Shown here: piece after piece, positions 60,378 through 64,000 of the stretch | Numbering within the stretch: the stretch's first letter is position 1 | Layout: each line of letters begins with the position of its first letter | Source of the DNA: Eretmocerus hayati | Lineage: Eukaryota > Arthropoda > Insecta > Hymenoptera > Aphelinidae | Length of the DNA: 64,000 nt | Assembly: GCA_029851415.1 (NCBI GenBank) | Contig: CM056742.1 | Location: 10,891,736-10,955,735 of the forward strand | Direction of reading: 5' to 3' | Notes under the pieces: model-generated | What the model was told of the DNA's origin: nothing | What the model saw: only the letters and a program-made list of their open reading frames with translations | Databases searched by the model: none | Program-made: the position numbers and the translations under genes

Positions 60378-60937
60378 AGTGTGCCCAACTTGCCCCCATA
60401 TGCCGATCTCAGGCATGGGCACTCGTAGACTTTTTCGATAATTTTTTCTACATTTATTATGTTAAGACACTAGAAAATAAGTGATTGAGATCTACTTCGA
60501 ATCATTCCTGCGTTTCTCAGAAAATTGAAAGTGATTTTTTCATTCTTTGTGTTTGCGCTGCTAAGAAATCGAGGAGGAAATTACGTTCAGTAGAAGCGGT
60601 AGCAATCTTTTTTAGTTTCACTCATTTCAACGTACTTTGACTCATTTGATTTCTTTTCTCAGAAACATCAAAATCCGTCCTTCAGAGTTGCAAAACTCGG
60701 AATGTAGCTGTTTCATGAGCAAAATACGGAAATGATTTGAGAAACAAGAAGGCCGACATCGGACTGTACCCAATATGCCCGCATATAGTTATCTCGAAAG
60801 GGCATGCAGTGAGACTTTCTTCACCACTCGGAGCGTGTTTATCACGTCAAAGTAAGTCGGAAATACTTAGTATTTTAAACCGGTGAAAAGCTCCAAATAC
60901 ATTGTTTTGAATGACGGGGGCAAGTTGGGAACACACT
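60378..60937. mobile_element. TIR element with GTGTGCCCAACTTGCCCCC ends
   Basis: The left block gtgtgcccaacttgccccc (about 60379) faces gggggcaagttgggaacaca (about 60916). A related box, gtacccaatatgcccgcat, lies near 60766, and aatggcaagttgagtacact lies outside at about 61105. The element may thus extend further or be internally repeated. No transposase. Confidence 0.5.
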
Positions 60938-61854
60938 TTTGTGAACTCTGAAAAATTACTCTTTGGCAAAGTTGAAACAGCTCGGCTCCAGCTCATTCAA
61001 AGCAGACGTATTCCAACTTATTTCGAAGGCCTTGGAACAAGCTTTACCATGAGTTGAGGTACGTTGAAAATTAATGAGATTAGCCAAACTTATTGTGAAA
61101 ATGGCAAGTTGAGTACACTTACCTCACAACTATTTTGATGGAAAGGTTGTAAAAATCGGGCTTCAAAGCACGTTAAATGTTGTACATCCGTCGAAAATAG
61201 ATTCTGCATAAATCTTTAAAAGTGTTTTTGCTTTAGTTCATCTCCAAAAATTAGCTCAGACCATTTTGGAGTGTCCGAATTATTCAAAACCTTACCGCAA
61301 CTCGTGCAGCTCAAGAACAAAAGTCTCTTTCGAAATTTGTGCAGAGTTTTTTTCTGGCTAGTATACATACATTTAGCGAATCAGAAACTGATACAAGAAG
61401 CTAGTTTTTCCTCCAATACAATACCCTCCCCACGCAACTTTAGAAGAAGCATTCGTGGAGGCTTCAAGTACATTCACCATAAGCCTATTATGAAATGAAC
61501 ATTTTCCCCTTGTGTTTCACTCGCAGCCACAGGTCTCTTGTATGCGCGAGAATACGTTGATGCAAGAATAGCAAATTTTCTAAGAAAGTACTGATTATAA
61601 CTTGAAAACTTGGACAACGGATGCGCCCGGTGGGAGAATACTCTTTTTACTCTTTTTCAAATTTTCCTCGGAAAATTTTTTCTCCTCTTATCTTACGTTC
61701 TTCTCTCAGTCTAATTCTAGCCTCCGGTTACTACTTTGCATGCATTCAATTTGCAACATGAAACAGAATTCACCAGAATATCCCAACCCTACTCAAGTTT
61801 TCTATTGTCATCGAGAATAGTTTTCCTTTGTAAAATATCTGTTTGCACGTCCTC
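60938..61854. other. Intergenic stretch, nothing supported
   Basis: Short chance frames and one outlying box of the preceding element (about 61105). Nothing else recognised. Confidence 0.4.
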
Positions 61855-62143
61855 AATAGGCATCTTGCATTTTTTTGGAAAAAGGTTTGGCAAATTCGAG
61901 CAAATCGAGACAAGTATTGTGCAATTTAAGAAAAAATCCCAAAAATTTTCTTTGTCTTGCGCAAATTGTTTGACAGTAGGATGACTTTCGCCGTGTGACA
62001 CAATCGTCTGATTTTCAAACAATTTGCGCAAGTTGTAAACAATTTTTGGGAATTTTTTTCTAATTGCACCTTACTCATCTCGATTTGCTCGAATTTGCCA
62101 AACCTTTTTTTTGGGGGGTCAAAAAAAATGCAAGATGCCTATT
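61855..62143. repeat. 289-bp foldback repeat
   Basis: aataggcatcttgcattttt at the left faces its inverse ending at 62143. Inner blocks ggtttggcaaattcgagcaa and cttgcgcaaattgttt also face their inverses. The loop is about 30-40 bp near 61985-62005. The frame at 61789-62031 is an arm product. Confidence 0.8.
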
Positions 62144-62380
62144 AATCTTGATAACTGATGGTAATATGTGAAAAAGGAAATATTCCTTAGTTGTGTGTTA
62201 GATATTGTCTGCTTCGCCGATATTCACAATTTGACTCTGAATCTAAGATTGAGACAGCCTCTGGATAACCAATTTGATTTGACCATTTCCAGAGATAGTA
62301 GAATCTACTATTCGAGCTCTCAGATCGAAAATGTCAAAAAAAAGTTTGCGCTGATGATAACATTAAGTTACGTACTCGAA

Positions 62381-63128
62381 CACGGTGAGCTTCTGAGGAG
62401 GATGAGTTTTTCAAAATTGTCAAAAGAAACTGGGAAGTGGATGTTTTTTTACGAAACTTCATGAGCAGAACCTGATTTTGAGCGAAATCGGATCAGCTCC
62501 TTTTTTTGAGTAGTGTCAAATTGATCATTCTCCATGTATTGCTCATGGAGAAGTTTGTCGACTTAACGTTTCTTTTGCATCTTCAAGGTTCTCTCGTAAT
62601 AACTCAGACAAGGTGGGCCATAGCACAAAATGTCAAGAATAGTTTTTTAAGATTTTTTTGAAGAACAACAAGTAGACGTAATGATGTCAATCGAGAAACT
62701 TAGGCTTCCTTCATGGTGTTGAAGGAATAAATAGTAGATAATTAGCAGAAGGCGCGAGGTTTTTCGTGAGAAACTTGAGCTTTTACTGATAATATGTCAA
62801 TCCCCTCGAGTTTTATGATTTATCTACTCACGTCATTTTCTAGGTCTTCAAAAAATCTATAAAAAACTATTCTTGACATTTTTTGCTATGGCCCACCCTT
62901 TCTGAGTAATTACGATAAAACCTCGAAGATGCAAAGAAAACGTTAATTCGCCAAATTTCTCCATAAGCAATACATGGGGAATGATCAATTTGACTCTACT
63001 CAAAAAAAGGAGCTGATCCGATTTCGCTCAAAATCAGGTTCTGCTCATGAAGTTTCGTAGAAAAACATCCACTTTTCAGTTTCTTTTGACAATTTGGAAA
63101 AACTCATGCTCCTCAGAAGCGCACCGTG
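62381..63128. repeat. 748-bp foldback element with CACGGTG ends
   Basis: cacggtgagcttctgaggag faces the inverse of cacggtgcgcttctgaggag. The arms (62381 to about 62660 and about 62845 to 63128) are inverted copies over ~280 bp, sharing ggagctgatccgatttcgct, atgggccatagc-type and actattcttgacatttt blocks. A spacer of ~190 bp separates them. No flanking duplication is clear. The 98-residue frame at 62168-62464 runs into the left arm and is not a gene. Confidence 0.8.
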
Positions 63129-64000
63129 CAAAAATGTTCATTGAAAGTTACATTTGAATAATAATCCAGGATATACCTGACTAGAAAATCACAAGAGGTG
63201 CTTCTGCTCATTTTGACAATGACTTTGGAAAACTTGAAGGTGTCTCGTAACACGCACCTAAAAGTATAATGTTTGCCACATACTTTCCAGCCTCAAATGA
63301 TGGCGACCTCGCATTTTTTCTTCCTCTTCCTATCATTTATCAGTGAGAACTGTAGCCAACATATCAGCCACGTCATCGTTCGCGAAGCGATTTGGAAGCA
63401 AGAGACAAAAAATATATGGCACACTTTGAGCTTGACACCTGTACCAACCCTACATACATACTTTCAACTCTCTCACCGAGTTGTCAAGATCTCTAGCGGG
63501 GACATTTTTCACTTTTGAACAAGGTCGCATGAATAGTGAAAGTGGTAGATTCTGATGATGCGGCAGATGTTATTCAAATGCTACGAGTTTTCTAGATTTG
63601 ACCACAAGTTTTTCAATCGTCCCTGTTTCTTGATAGCCCGAGCAAATGAGAGGTAATGATGAATTAGTAAATTTTTATTAGTTACTCAATGTTCATCAAT
63701 TTTGTGAACGATAGCAAAGATGAGGAGATAAATCTCTTTGGATTCAGCATAAAAATAGAATTTACGAAAATTTGCTTGCCCAGTGTATATCCCAAGTTTC
63801 TCGAGTTGATCTGACTTTGATATATTTTTATTTGCTCAACCAATGGAACAAGTATTATTCGCCAGCTTGTTTGATGAGGTACATCGGAGGTATGAATTTT
63901 CAAAGTTTCACGTGAGCATAACACTGATCTCTCATTAGTGAGAATTTATCTCTGGAAAATGGAGTCTTGTAAGTAGAAGATGGAACCGAGTCTTGGCAAA
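63129..64000. other. Intergenic stretch to the window end, nothing supported
   Basis: Two 80-residue frames (63273-63518 plus, 63682-63924 minus) have no recognised domain. No element terminus was found. Confidence 0.4.

Overview
The window looks like AT-rich, intron-bearing nuclear DNA from an invertebrate animal. An arthropod is my best guess, but the sequence does not settle the clade. Evidence for a eukaryote is a two-exon gene with a GT-AG intron, many short terminal-inverted-repeat (TIR) DNA elements with clean target-site duplications, a Penelope-like retroelement and abundant microsatellites. There is no operon structure, and almost all open frames are short chance frames.

I can support one host gene: a plus-strand homologue of OPA3, the mitochondrial optic atrophy 3 protein family. 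Exon 1 is 18282-18560 and exon 2 is 20811-21080, giving 182 residues. A TATA-like box and a CACGTG E-box lie just upstream. Its 2.25 kb intron carries a degenerate inverted-repeat element of about 1 kb.

The rest is mostly a mobile-element graveyard. TA-flanked Tc1/mariner-type foldbacks lie at 1827-2739, 16084-16961 and probably 25404-26192. TTAA-flanked piggyBac-type elements lie at 9439-9822 and 24746-25129 (both 384 bp), at 39749-39901 and around 22775-23754. hAT-type elements with 8-bp duplications lie at 35269-35472 and 54009-54670. A TAA-flanked Harbinger-like element lies at 35607-35870. Several foldbacks are unclassified: 12515-13488, 32211-32307, 32529-32851, 33937-34658, 37369-38376, 60378-60937, 61855-62143 and 62381-63128.

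The most structured locus is 48169-52245. Two 5'-truncated copies of one Penelope-like element (reverse transcriptase plus GIY-YIG endonuclease) face each other head to head. Both outer 3' ends carry a hammerhead-ribozyme-like core. Each arm has been invaded by a different TIR element: 48454-48908 and 49808-50419. The uninterrupted arm gives the pre-insertion sequence for one of them, and reading-frame continuity gives it for the other.

Tandem repeats are a ~77-bp satellite-like array (11231-11640), a ~14-bp minisatellite (about 13905-14465) and a 31-bp repeat (43645-43728). Long stretches, notably 39906-48168 and 54680-60377, hold nothing I can call.
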